This document shows, in pieces, positions 24,801 through 38,900 of a stretch of 64,000 nt of DNA. Each line of letters begins with the position of its first letter. Position 1 is the first letter of the stretch. The DNA is taken from NCBI GenBank assembly GCA_007844125.1, contig CM017559.1, positions 33,199,363 to 33,263,362 on the forward strand, in the 5' to 3' direction. The notes beneath the pieces were generated by a model. It made no database searches, was not told the origin of the DNA, and was given only the letters and a program-made list of their open reading frames with translations. The position numbers were made by a program, and so were the translations under genes. The DNA is from Sinonovacula constricta (lineage: Eukaryota; Mollusca; Bivalvia; Cardiida; Solecurtidae).

Positions 24801-27800
24801 TACAAATTGTCTACAAACTGTCAATAGATGGAGGAGTTGAATACAAATTGGGTACAAACTGTCAGTATAAGGAGAAGTTAAATACAAATTGTGTACAAAC
24901 TGTCAATAGGGTGAGGAGTTAAGCACACAATTGGGGGGAGGGGGCGGGGAAGTTACATAAAAATTGACTACTAACTCTCAGCGGGGAGTTACATACAAAT
25001 TGTATACAAACTGTCAAAAGGGGAGGAGTTTCATACAAATTGTCTACACACTGTCAATAGGGGGTGGGGGTGGGGTGGAGTTACATACAAATTGTGTGAA
25101 AAAAATCAGTAGGGTGGGGAGTGAAATAAAAATGGATAAAAAAAACACTACCATTTTGGGGGAGGAGTTAAATACAAATACTTGCATCTTTCCACACATG
25201 TCTTGAAAATACCTTGTTTTGTTTTTTCTGTTGTTTCATCTGAAGAAGATTGTACTGCATTCATTTTGTATCTTTAATTATAATTATGTGCTTTGTGTAA
25301 ATAGAGAAAAAACACTGTTTGAAACACGTTTGATAATTTCTGCTTTGTTACTTAATGCATACAGTGCCTTTGCTGGAATCCAAGAAGATTGTTTCTCAGG
25401 TGTTTCCTCTCCATGAGACCGAAACATTGCTTGATCTAAGAAAGAACTGGGTGCAGACGTTTATCAAGAAACAGCCATTAGGTCAGTATTTGTACCAGCC
25501 CAAGTAGGACATATGTAGAATGTTTGCAGGTATCAAAGACTCCCAGCTTAAAACCCAGGCAGTAAATGCTAGAGGTATACTCAGTGGTAGCGGTTTAACC
25601 CCCATGGCTATCCTCAAGAAGTCATAAGGGTAGTTCTACAACAGGTATGAATGGTGTCAAATAACAATTTAATTCTTTCTCACTAACGATAAAAAAATCT
25701 CTGATATCTAATTACATGCCAAAGTTTTAAAAAGGTTTTATAAATATAGTAAAATATAGTCCTTATATATATTCCTTTATCTAAAATTATATTTTAAAAC
25801 CAAAGAAAATTTCTTGGTTTAAACGTGGTATTTGACAATTTGTCTTCTTCAAATACCCATAAACCTGGATTGGGAAATTGGGGCATAATTCCTGCAAAAA
25901 TCCAAACCTAAGTCTAACAAAAGATGATTTTGAAATTGTAAGACACTAGACATTGTTCTTTGAGAGAAACAAATCTGGTCCAAACTGTTGGATACCATTT
26001 TTAAGTGAGAAAAATGAACCAAGATTTTTTACGGATTAAATCCCTGGTGTCAGGACAATGTGACAGGTTTTGGTTTCAACAGTTCACCTCCAACTATCAC
26101 AGTAAAGGCAGCACTATTTCTGCTTTAAGTAAACACTCAGTCCCTTGACGAGTGGGTTTGAGTCTTGGTTGGGGCAAGAACTTCCATGGCGGGAATTTTT
26201 CCAGCTAACCTACAGTGCACTGATGGTTCTACCCTAACATAGTGACTGGGGTCATCCTCCAACAATTATTAGCAAGACATTGCCAACTTGACTTGTGTTG
26301 GTGCTTTGTAACAAAAAGCAAAAACAAAAGAATCAAGAAATAAACATACTACATAGATGAAGTTAAAAAAAAGATTTTAGTAGAAAGTTCTAGACAAACA
26401 AAGCAGTATTTGTTGTATTATGAATGGAAAAAGTGAGCTTCCACTGGGATTTTAGCTGCAGTATGCTTGTGATTTCTCTAGGGGCTACAGTTGTAATACA
26501 GTCTTCACTAAATTTGTTTTTAGTGTTACCATAAAGATTGCCTTTGTACAGACTGTGATCAAAAGGTCTGTGAAAAAAAATCCAGATCAGTGTTTATACA
26601 ATTATTTACTGGTGTATTGTATTTACATTTTTTAATCATGTAAAAAGAACAGTATTTTTGATAAATTGTCCAAAGTATTACAATTATAAATTTGTTTTAG
26701 GAAAAATATTACTGTTTGTGAGCATACCATATTGAAGCAGACGCGTTTCTGTGCCACTATTTTGAAGTTACACACAATTACAAGAAAAATAACCTTTGTA
26801 GTGATACTTTTGAATATATTTAACTCTTTTCTAATTGATAACAAGTAAAAATGCGGACATGCGAAGACAAAATATGAACAACTAAAATCCTGACGTGTAT
26901 AAGTTTAATCATTTTAAACCTTTTTAACTTGGTTGTTGCAGTAATAAGATTTTATAACAGAAACTACGGTTAGGCATTGATTTTCTTAGGCATTGATTTT
27001 CTTAGTGTTTTTGGTAATTATAGAAATTAAATTTTACTAATGGAGGTTATGCACGTACGTTAAGTGTGTAATGGCAGAAACACGCCTATTGAAGTGTAAA
27101 AAGTAAAGTCTGGCAGCCAACATTCCAAATGAAGTAAATATTTATTTTTTGTCAGATTTGTGTACAAACTGTTTAAGCTATAAATAGCTTTTGACAAAAA
27201 TAAAGGACTGGTCCAAACCATCTGACTTTAACCAATCAGGGAGTGATAATTCATTTACCTCCAAAAAAAGTGCCCACAAGCCAACAATGAAGATTTTGAA
27301 TGCAACCTCCAACATGTAAAGTATACATGGCTCTGAACATGTCTGAACATAACAAAAAAGTTCTAAATAACCCCTAAATAACCACATACATGAGTTTAAA
27401 ATCAGAAGCAGTATGTCAATAGGATTGCCGATTGTATATAGGGACTAAAATAAGTATTATACCAGCAGAAAAAGACTTTACACACTATGTTCGGCTGTTG
27501 TGTATTGGTGCAGTTTGCAGTTAAGTATCTCCATTAAAAGATATCTTGTCAGCCTATAGCAACAGTAACTAAGGACTTGGAATGGTGTAATAATTCCACT
27601 TTCAGAGTATTTCGTTAGTTTCATTCATTTTTTTAACCGAATCTTGTGTTTGATTTTTTTTATCTTTCTGGATACATTTCCATATAACCAATATTTCAAG
27701 TATTATTGGTAGGTATATTTGAATTAATTGCTTTACTGAATTAATTTATACACCCCTTATCTACAACTCTGAGACAAATTTTAACTCTCTTTTTCAGACC

Positions 27801-30800
27801 GAGTCTCAGAATATTTCGGTGTAAAGATCGCCATGTATTTTGCCTATCTAGGCCATTATACCCAAGCCCTGGTCTTTCCTACGATACTTGGCTGTCTGTT
27901 CTGGTTCTTTCAATCAGAGAGTCAGGTAAGATTGGTAAAATTATTCTTTATTCAAACATGACATATGATGCAATTTTAAGTAAGTTTTCTAATGTTATAA
28001 AAAATGTGTGTGCCAAGTTGTATACAAAATACATCTTTTGAATGAATTATTTTCATATTTAAACAAAAAACAAACTGTGGTAACTTTTGTTGTCATCCTA
28101 CATGTGTGTACATGTTTCAACATGATACATATTGAACAGGGATTTTTTTTTCTCTCCTGCCCTCTTAAATATATCCTCAACCATTGTATATATCCCTGAC
28201 CTTTTACAAAGTTTTTCTAAATTTTTCTATCACCCCAGTTGATAGAAGATGTTTGCTTCATGACGTTTGCACTATTCAACGTCTTCTGGGGCACAATGTA
28301 TATTGAGGACTGGAGAAGAAGATGTTCTGAATTGGCGTACAAGTGGGGCACACTGGACAAGAAAGATGTTCTACTCCAAGACCCTAGGCCACTTTATACT
28401 GTATATAGATTATTTTTTCTCCTTTTGTGTTTTTTTTTGCTCTTGATTTTTTTCAAATCATTGCTCTTTTAACATTTTTTTTTTTCGTAACTTCACATTA
28501 TGAAGAGGTTTTAAATTAAATAGTAATTATAAAAATGATGTACAAGCTGCAATAGCTCAAGTGGTAGAGCAACGGCTTGCAGATCGGGAGGTCACAGGTT
28601 CAAACTCCTGTGCCCCTTTGCTATAATGATAGAAATGTCGCTGCACAGTATCGGCAAAAATGCCGGCAAATCCCTAAAAATTATGTTTTTCAGCTGGTCT
28701 CTAGGTTTTTTGACGATTAGTTTTGAATTCATTACAAGTATCTGAAAGACAGAGGAATAATTTTAACATTAAATATCTGATAATATTGACATAGTATGAA
28801 ATAGGTATAAAAGATAGGAAGAATTAATCACTCTATGAATCCTAATGGTATGGTCACACTACGCCAGATGGTTCAGGTGATCTATGGTTGGGAACCATTC
28901 ATATCCATTCACATCTGTCCAATATCTGTTCTTTAACTGTTAAACCATTGTGTTGTCTGGCAATATCCATTGAATCTGGTAGCAAGTTTTGAACAAAACT
29001 TACAATGGATAAACCTGGGGAGAATCATCCAGTAGTTGTTGAATGGTTATCCATTTTATAATCTTAGGTCCATACCCAGTTCTTGCCCAGTACTAGTCCA
29101 TTTTGCGTCTGTTGATGTCTGTTAGACCCGATCTACAAACAATGGGGTACAAATGTACATTGGTGAAATGGAAATTGTCTCCCTTGTTAGTTAATATCCA
29201 AGGTATTCCAAACAGTAGGTAGGTCCTTTAAGTTAGAATTCTTGGACTTGTCTGTTCTTTTGTAGATAATGCAATACAAACAGTGAAATTCCTTACTTTT
29301 GCATAAATATAAGCTTAAATTTCATTTAAATACTTATAGAGATATGGTATTTTAAAAAGAAAATGGAAGTGTTTGTTGATGATGGTTAAGCTGGGTGAAG
29401 GGCAGAAGTTTTAACTTACTGACCAATGATACTGCAGTATGCCCATGTGCATCAAGCATGACTAAATGTTTTATGGTCACTCCCCTAATAAATAAAATAA
29501 TTAAAAATACAGATTCTGTTCTCGCCATTTTCACTACTTTTACAGTTACGTTCATCATCTGGTACACTTTTTATTTTATCTGTTACTTCACCAGTGGTGT
29601 ATGTTTCATAACTAGTTGTGTCCAGTATGTATTGGTTGGTGTCCATTTATTGTTTTGTGTTCCTTATTCATATAGCTACTGTATGTTTATATGGTGTGTA
29701 CCACGATTTCAAGGAACAGCAGAGATGGACATGCATTATTTGTACCACTGCATAACTAATATTTGATGTTTTTCTACCATTTATTTGTCCATTCTTGTCC
29801 TTATGAAATGGCTCTTCAGATAAATGGAAAAAAATTTCACTTTTTTTTTGCTTAGTTTCAAATCTGGTTGCATAAACTCAATGATTTGGTTGTATTTATT
29901 TCATATTTAATAAAAAATATAAATTATAATTAAAATGTCTTATATATTACCATGTGTTCTTGGGCTAAATATTTTTTTTTGGTCAAAAATGTCAAACTTT
30001 AAAGTTACATTTAAAAAAAAAAGTACTAATGACCAAGTCATGACAAGCAACACAAAGCAATGTACTTTTTTAAATAATATCTTTGCAGTTAATATGAAAT
30101 AAAAATACCTTAACAATACAATTTATGCAGATTTGAAACTAAGCACAAAAAAATGTAATGGCCATTGTTTTTAGCTCACCTGAGCACAACGTGCTCAAGG
30201 GGAGCTTTTGTGATACCGCTTCGTCCGTCGTCCGGCGTCCGGCGTTCGTCGTTCGGCGTCCGTCGTTCGTCGTCAACATTTACCTTGTGAACACACTAGA
30301 GGCCACAATTTTAATCCAATCTTCATCAAACTTGGTCAGAATGTTTGTCTGCATGAAATCTTGGATGAGTTCATTATTGGGTCACCTGGGGTCAAAAAGT
30401 AGGTCACGAGGTCAAATTTTAGGAAAAACTTGTGAACACACTAGAGACCACATTTATAGCCCAATCTTCACCAAACTTGGTCAGAATGTTTGTCTGCATA
30501 AAATCTTGGATGAGTTCGTAACTAGGTCACGTGGGGTCAAAAAGTAGGTCACTAGGTCAAATCTTAGAAAAAGATTGTGAACACACTAGAGGCCACATTT
30601 ATAGCCCAATCTTCACCAAACTTGGTCAGAATGTTTGTCTGCATGAAATCTTGGATGAGTTCGTAACTGGGTCACGTGGGGTCAAAAAGTAGGTCACTAG
30701 GTCAAAGCTTAGAAAAAGCTTGTGAACACACTAGAGGCCACATTTCAATCTCATTAAAATCAGCTCCAGTATTACGCGTAATAGGATCTGATGACTTCCC

Positions 30801-33800
30801 ATTACGGTTCACCTCAAATTGACCTTTTCAGTAGCCAATGAAATTCTCGGCAACAAAATCTTGTGGTATACTGCGAGCAACGTTCTACACGCTATAAAAT
30901 TTTAATGGTAAAGGGTCGCGTTTAACTCGTGATTGCATGCAATCTACACACATTCTTAAACTTAACTTTACATATTTCAAAAGAGACATATATAACCTCT
31001 ACAAATATGTATAAACCATCCAACAAAAAGAAGTTTTGAACTAGAAATCCTTATTTTAGTAACACTGGTAAATACATTCACAACTCGCTCGCTGCAATTG
31101 TCATGGGGATAACGAAAGTGTTTTCGCAGTGGGTTGCATTGAAAATCCTTTCGTATTTTACTTAAAAATGGAATTATGAAATGTTATGGTAGATACCGAT
31201 AGATAAATTGTTGATTGAACAAAATGTGTAAAAATTAATGCATGCCAATAGAAAGGATGGCTGATTCAGCGGTTTAAAAAGTGGTATGTGTTGACTGGTG
31301 TATCGGGAAGGATTCTATAGTAGTTTTGAAAGGAGCGATTGCATTGGTCGAAATACGGGCACTTGTCTATGCATATTCAATTACACAAAGGTCATTTTGA
31401 CACGATGCGATGTAGTCAGATCCTAATCACGGACAGTAGATGAGGGAAATTAGGATATGATTTTAATGAGATTGGGCCACATTTATAACCCAATCTTCAC
31501 CAAACTTGGTCAAAATGTTTGTCTGCATGAAATCTTGGATGAGTTCGTAACTGGGTCACGTGGGGTCAAAAAGTAGGTCACTAGGTCAAATCTTAGAAAA
31601 AGCTTGTGAACACACTAGAGGCCACATTTATAGCCCAATCTTCACCAAACTTGGTCAAAATGTTTGTCTGCATGAAATCTTGGATGAGTTCGTAACTGGG
31701 TCACGTGGGGTCAAAAAGTAGGTCACTAGGTCAAATCTTAGAAAAAGCTTGTGAACACACTAGAGGCCACATTTATAGCCCAATCTTCACCAAACTTGGT
31801 CAGAATGTTTGTCTGCATGAAATTTCAGATGAGTTCGTAACTGGGTCACGTGGGGTCAAAAAGTAGGTCACAAGGTCAAATCTTAGAAAAAGCTTGTAAA
31901 CACACTAGAGGCCACATTTATAGCCTAATCTTCACCAAACTTGGTCGAAATGTTTGTCTGCATGAAATCTTGGATGAGTTCGTAACTGGGTCACGTGGGG
32001 TCAAAAAGTAGGTCACTAGGTCAAATCTTAGAAAAAGCTTGTGAACACACTAGAGGCCACATTTATAGCTCAATCTTCACCAAACTTGGTCGAAATGTTT
32101 GTCTGCATGAAATCTTGGATGAGTTCGTAACTGGGTCACGTGGGGTCAAAAAGTAGGTCACTAGGTCAAATCTTAGAAAAAGCTTGTGAACACACTAGAG
32201 GCCACATTTATAGCCCAATCTTCACCAAACTTGGTCAGAATGTTTGCCTGCATGAAATTTCAGATGAGTTCGTAACTGGGTCACGTGGGGTCAAAAAGTA
32301 GGTCACAAGGTCAAATCTTAGAAAAAGCTTGTAAACACACTAGAGGCCCTATTTATAGGCCAATCTTCATCAAACTTGGTCAGAATGTTTGTCTACATGA
32401 AATCTTGGATGAGGTCGTTATTGGGTCTCGTGGGGTCATAAAGTAGGTCACTAGGTCAAATTTTAGAAAAAGCTTGTGAAAACACTGAACAGTCTTCACC
32501 AAACTTGACCATCATGTTTGCCAGTATGAAATCTTACATATGTGAGTCATGTGGATTCAGTAGGTTACTTGGTAAAATTCTAGAAAATGTTATCAACCCA
32601 GTGGCCACACTAATGGTCCAATCTTCACCAAAGATTTCTAAAGTAAATAACTCTTAATTACTTAATGCCAGATTCGAGCACCGGCCGCAATAGCTCAGAT
32701 GGTAGAGCGTCGGCTTGCGGATCGGGAGGTCGTGGGTTCGAACCCCGGCCGGGTCATACCAAAGACTTTAAAGTTGGTAGTAGTGGCTTCCCTCCTAACG
32801 CTCGGGGCTACGGGGACAGCATTACGCCTGACTCGTCGGTGTCAGTATAATGGACCGGCCGGGTTCAGTCCCTGGGCACCTCATAAGTGCCCCTGTGCTA
32901 TAATGATAGAAATGTTGCTGCGCAGTATCGGCAAAAATGCCGGCTAATCCCAATCCCAGATTTGAGCCTACGTAAAGCCTGTGTCATCAGGTGAGTGATT
33001 AAGGGCCATCATGGCCCTCTTGTTTCCATTTAATTGGAAAGGAGCCATATATGGTAAAGAATGACCCTATCATAAGCCCTTACGGTACTTACCAAATTAA
33101 AACTTCTAATTAATATTTAGGCTTTTATGTTTAAATTTTGATATGTGTTGACCAAAAATGGTGAAACTTTCAATGTTTCCTTCTAGGGTTATCTTGTGAC
33201 GAGTCCAGTAACTGGCCGACTGGAGATGTGTTATCCCACATGGAAACGACAGCTCTTCCGTTACTGCATCACTGTGCCTGTCATAGGCATCTGCCTCACC
33301 ATTGTGTTCTTTATCATGTTGGTTATCTTCGAACTGCAAGAATGGACTAATGGTCTAGTTAGTTCAGAGGACATACCAGCTTTCTGCTCTTACCTGCCAA
33401 AGGTATAACATTTGTTGGGCTACTCAGAAAAGAAAAGAATTAATGCAAAATCATGCAAACAAAGTTTGAAAAAGCAGACTTTCATTTCAAATCTACTAAC
33501 AGTAAAAATAATAATAATAATAATTATAATAATTATAAGAATAATAACTTTATTTCAAGAAGGTAATATATAAAGACATATAATCAAAACAATATTACAA
33601 CAAAGTCTTATTTCAAATTGGCCTTCTTCAGCTAAATTAAAGCATACATATATCCTGAAAACAAGAAACAGTATCTGTGGAATATCTTGTAATATTTTTA
33701 ATCTGTCTGCTATTCCATAACTGTGGTGATAAATTATATGTTATGTACTGATGCATTTCTAATCCTATGTAACTTACATTTATCTTAGTGGGCGTCTGAG

Positions 33801-35814
33801 GCAGAGTAGTTGAGGTGCTGATTTGTGGCCACTTTTTCTCAACTGCACGGACTGCAATTGTGTGGGTTTGATTCCCTGTTGAAGTGAAGAATTTAATGTA
33901 GAATGTTTTTCAAAGTGACCTGCAGTGTGCCAGTGGTTCTTACCAACCATTTTCCTGGTGTCTTCCTTCACCAAAATAGCTGGCTGTTGATATTATGCAA
34001 AATCTTATGTCACTGTGATGTATTTAAAAAAAAAAACAGAACAAAATCTTTTTCCTTTAGGCCTTGATTTTTTACTTCTATTTTAGATTCTTCTTGCTGT
34101 GTCCATTGGTATACTAGATGAGGTGTACAAGAAAATAGCTTTTTGGCTCAACGATAAAGGTATTGAAAATAAAAGATATGCACTGCATCAGTCTTATAAA
34201 GACCCATTCCTACAAAGAATTTATAATGTTGCATTAAGAGACCACCTATCTTAGGAGACCATTTTTGTCCTGCCCATGGTTGGTCTTTTGATACAGGTTT
34301 GACTGTAGGTCTTTTTTTGGTGTAATTTTTGTGCAAAAGCCTCACATAATAACAATTAGGGTTTTGTGTATATTGAATCAAAGAATGCATGCCCTATGCA
34401 ATAATCACCTCCAAAACTAAACTATTACAGCCCTAAATGATTTAGACAGTTTCACAATGTAACTTGGCTCTAAAGAAAAAGATGTTCCACTTGATGTTTT
34501 GGAATATTAGAATATAATTTTTTTTTCTTGTAAAAGACCAAATTTGCTCCCAACTATAAAGTATTTAAGAAAAGCATTAAAACTTGTGTTGGTATTTGTG
34601 TTAGCACAAAATTGTGTAAAGAAGAGAAAATTTCATACATAAAACACACTGTGAAAGATTTAAAAAATGATTCTAACCAAAAATGAAACCTGTCCAATAT
34701 TATAATATGGTCTAGAAACAAAAAAGCACACACTATTACAGCACACACACCCCCACCCCCAACAAGGTTTGGAGGGGGGTATACTAGAAGTACCATACAA
34801 CATGTTCTGCAGGGAGTTGACATTCCAGAGTTTTCACTCATTGTCAGTTTTTGCCTTGCACATACATGTGAACTTTATCTGAGGCCAAAGTTTGAGATTT
34901 TCACTTGCAAAGTGGGAGATTTGTTATTTTCATATAAACAAAGAAGGAAGTTATCTGTTTCCAAGTAGGGAGATTTCTGAAATTGTGTAAAACACAAATC
35001 AATTTAAAATAATTTGGAACCTTAAGAGGGAGTCTTCCTCCAAAAGCATGAGAGTTCACATGTATGCTTTACACAGTTTACATTGTCAAGTATGTGCCAA
35101 TCCATTTTATTTTCAACATAGATTTTGTATACAAAAATGTATTTTATGTTCAATCTACTTGATAGAGAACTACCGATTGGATGAGATGTATGAGACCCAT
35201 TTAGCCATCAAACTGATTCTGGTAAGCATATTTTTATCATTTTTAGTAAGGATTGAATCTCATTTTGCTGGTGTCCATGCTTTATGAACACTAGATGAAA
35301 TGTACCTTTTTTGTAAAATAAATTGTAAACCTAAATAGTTTAGACACTGTAAGGACACAGCCAACTGAAACTGGATGTTTTTATTGTGATGAAAAATTGT
35401 TTCATCTCTTCAACATCAATAAGTATAAAATGCACACACTTGTTTTTTCACATGCATGACTTACATTTATGTGTGTTCTGAGGTCATTCAAAGGGCATGT
35501 GGGTCACGTGAGTTATCAAAAATGAAAACCATTCCTTTCTCTTGAAAGGTATAGTGAAATGTAAACATTAATAAATAATAAAAAACTTTTCTGCTAGTTT
35601 CCAAACAAGATCTTATTAATCATATTTTTCATTAAATATTATTCATTAGACTGGCTTAGTGACTTAACTGCTTAGGCAAATAGTGTTGATTCAGATCAGT
35701 CACCGGCTTGATCTGCAATATTTTCTGCTTAGTCTCTGTTAATTCAGATAGATGGATGGATGGATGGATGGATAGACCGATGGATGGATGGACAGACAGA
35801 CAGATGAATGGATA

Positions 35815-35899
<85 letters not shown>

Positions 35900-35936
35900 G
35901 ACAGACAGAAAGACAGGCAGGCAGAGAGAAAGAGAG

Positions 35937-35977
<41 letters not shown>

Positions 35978-38900
35978 ACAAACAATTAAGCATGAGTGTT
36001 TAACAAAATGTAGCATAAAAAGTTTTAATGCTTTTGTGTATAATTGGCTATGAGATAGTCGTCTTTGCTTGTTTCTGTAAAGAAAAATTTATTCAAACTA
36101 TGAGAAAGTTGTCTTCCTTAGATGCTGTATATATTATAAATATTATATATATTATATATATATTAATATTTTTGTTACATTGCACCAACATTAATTTTGG
36201 TTATATTGGTGACATCCTGCTAATTATTGATGGAGGAACCCCTAAAATAATGTCTGGGTAGAAGCACAAGAGCAGCATAATTATGTTAGCTAGAAAGAAA
36301 ACCTCCCCTCTTGAAATTCTCACCCCGACCTGGAGTCATACCCGTGCATCTTCACTGTGTATAACATAGCTTAAAAAACCTGAGATGATACCACTCTCAG
36401 TCACGTTATCCTGCCATAAAGTTGACCTATCCTGGAACTTTTCCTTATAGCTAGCTGTTTGAGTGTTACCAGCGGAGCTATACCACTACCATTTTAACAA
36501 ATTTTGTATGTTGTGGCCCGGATTTCAACCAAGATTCTATGTTCTCCTGATTGCACTATCAGGTCCAGTATTTTTGCATTTACATGTTTTTTTTTACATG
36601 CATGTAAATATACTCTCTCTTTAATACAACACCATATATAAACAACCATTTGTTTTTTGTATAGTTTCAGTTTGTGAACTCATTCCTGTCGCTGTTCTAC
36701 ATTGCTTTCTACCTTCAGGATATGAACAGACTTAGGGAGGTGAGCTTGTAACATTACAGGAGGATATGTTAACCCTATTTTATTGCTGGATATACCTTTA
36801 GGATAGGGTATGGTGTATGTTTAATGGTGTTTCAGGCTAGTCAATGGTAAAAGAATAGATATTAGGACCAATTTGATTGTCATCCCCAAAAATGACTTCA
36901 TTTTGGATTTCAGTCAATTTAAATTTTTCCAATACACAAAAAAACACAATGCTTTGTTTAGTATCTTTTGGTACATGTATTATTGGGATGTAATTGTACT
37001 TGATAAACTGGAACTTTCTTCATCCTGTGTGTTTCTGATAGAAGTTGATTTAACTAAAGTTTTGCTATATGTTTGTTCTACCTGGCACAAACACAGCATT
37101 GTGTGTTTTTTGCCATTAAATCCTGATCTACTTTGGTAGGATTTTTGTAATTCATTAAATACATATACTGGCGTTACACCATTTGAAAGCACCTGAAATT
37201 TATATTTTTAGAATACCATATTTAACCTGTTTTCAGTTTTAATTCACATTCTTTTAACATGATGGATTTTTATATTACTATATAATATTTATTACAATAT
37301 TTTTAAAAATTGATAAATGCCCAAAGAATTACTGCAAATAAATAAATAAAATTATTGGCTCATCCTTAAACAAAACAGTGTATCTTTTTTTATTGTATTT
37401 TTTTTACCTTTTTAACTATCAAAATATACAGGTAGTTTTGATTTTTGAAATACTACATAAAAGCTGTCTATTTTGATATAGAATTCAGTAAAATAGACTG
37501 AAAAATCAAAACACAGTGGTGAGTTTAATACAGCACATATTTTCAGATTTTGGCCTGCATTAGCTTCTGCCTTTAAAGATGGCTGCCTTAAACTTTTATA
37601 TCAGTGCCTATGACATCACTTGGAAACTACCTATAGCAGTTTGGGTGCCTGAAGTTGAGTGGAAGACTGCTCACCTCTCACTCATGGATTTGAGTTCTGG
37701 TCATGGCAAAGGACTTAAATGAAAAGGTTTTCCAGATGATCTGAGCTTTAGCGGTGGTTCTACCCAGACTTTTGTCTGGTGTCTTCCACAACCAGCAATA
37801 GCAGGATGTCACTATAATGACCATAATTGTGTCACTGTGATGTATTTCTTAAAAAAATCTAAGCCAACTAACCACTCCACTGACCACATGTCAGGTGGTC
37901 AGAAACCTCACTTAGATGGTCATGGTGTTTATTCTCAGGATGGTCAAACTTATCAAATTTTCTATTCCATTTTTATTTTTACATATAATTAATTATATGT
38001 CATGGCAACTAATCACTCCACTAATCACATGTCAGATAATCATGGTGTTTATTCTTAGAATGGTCAAACTTATTCAAGTGTCTATTCAATTTTTTTTTTA
38101 TACAAATTATTCATTCCAGCTCTACAGCAACTAACCACTCCACTGATCACATGTCAACCTTGTCAGGTTGTTAGAGGTGTCATTAAGACCAGCATTATGT
38201 TTATTTTCTGGATAGTCAAACTTACCAAAGTTTTTTTAGTCCTTCTTTTATTTCTTTTACATATTATTAAATCACTTACCTCTCTTTACAGCAACTTGCC
38301 ACTCTGCTGATCACACGTCAGGTGATAGGGAATATCAGAGAGGCCATTGTACCATACATCCTCTGGAAAATGAAACTTATCAAGGTCGGATATGACATCA
38401 CAGGTCACATGTCACCACACACACTTGAAAAGGAACTCAAAGGTTTGTATTATTTTTGTCTAAAAGATTAAATAACATCATAGATATATCTATCTAGCAT
38501 CAGAGTATTCTTTCATACTATTCATCTGTTCTTTGCTGGAAACATCATTAGGGTGAGGTACATTTCATGTTAACCCTTAACTTGTTGGAAACATCGTAAG
38601 GGTGGGGTACGTTTTATGTTAATCCTTTACTTGCTGGAAATAATATTAGGGTAGTGTGCATTTCATGTTAATCCTTTACTTGTTGGATACATCATTATGG
38701 TGGTGTACGTTTCGTTTTTACTCTTTACTTGCTGGAAACTTCATTCACCTCATTAACATGAATGTAACCCCACCCTAATGGTGTTTTCAGTAAGTAAAGG
38801 GTTAACATGAAACATACCCCACCCTAAGGGTGTTATAATCAAGCAAAGGGTTAACATGAAGCAAACACCACCCTAATAATGTTTTCAGCAATAAAAGGTT

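Larger units (their letters stand above)
30171..33026 (+). mobile_element. Composite element 2, 145-bp tandem core, with nested insertions
   Basis: Begins TTTTAGCTCACCTGAGC and ends TCAGGTGAGTGATTAAG, hairpin GGGCCATCATGGCCC, TCTTGTTT. A CGTCCGGCGTCC-type GC-rich stretch lies at 30220-30276. The core has about 12 units of 145 bases containing CCAATCTTCACCAAACTTGG and GGGGTCAAAAAGTAGGTCA; a three-unit block (435 bases) recurs near 31750 and 32185. A MITE (30746-31474) and a SINE-A (32680-32956) sit inside. Class as in element 1 (Helentron-like, inferred). Confidence 0.8.

Noticed and set aside
22555..25175. Regularly spaced short repeats, superficially like a CRISPR array
   Set aside because: Units are contiguous with no unique spacers, the genome is eukaryotic, and no cas genes are present.
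29395..29766. 123-codon hydrophobic frame as a membrane protein
   Set aside because: Lies in an ANO8 intron, composition follows local AT bias, no domain or splice support.
37916..38134. 72-codon plus-strand frame as a small hydrophobic protein gene
   Set aside because: It runs through decayed exon copies 1 and 2 and the intron between them; the similarity to ANO8 explains it.
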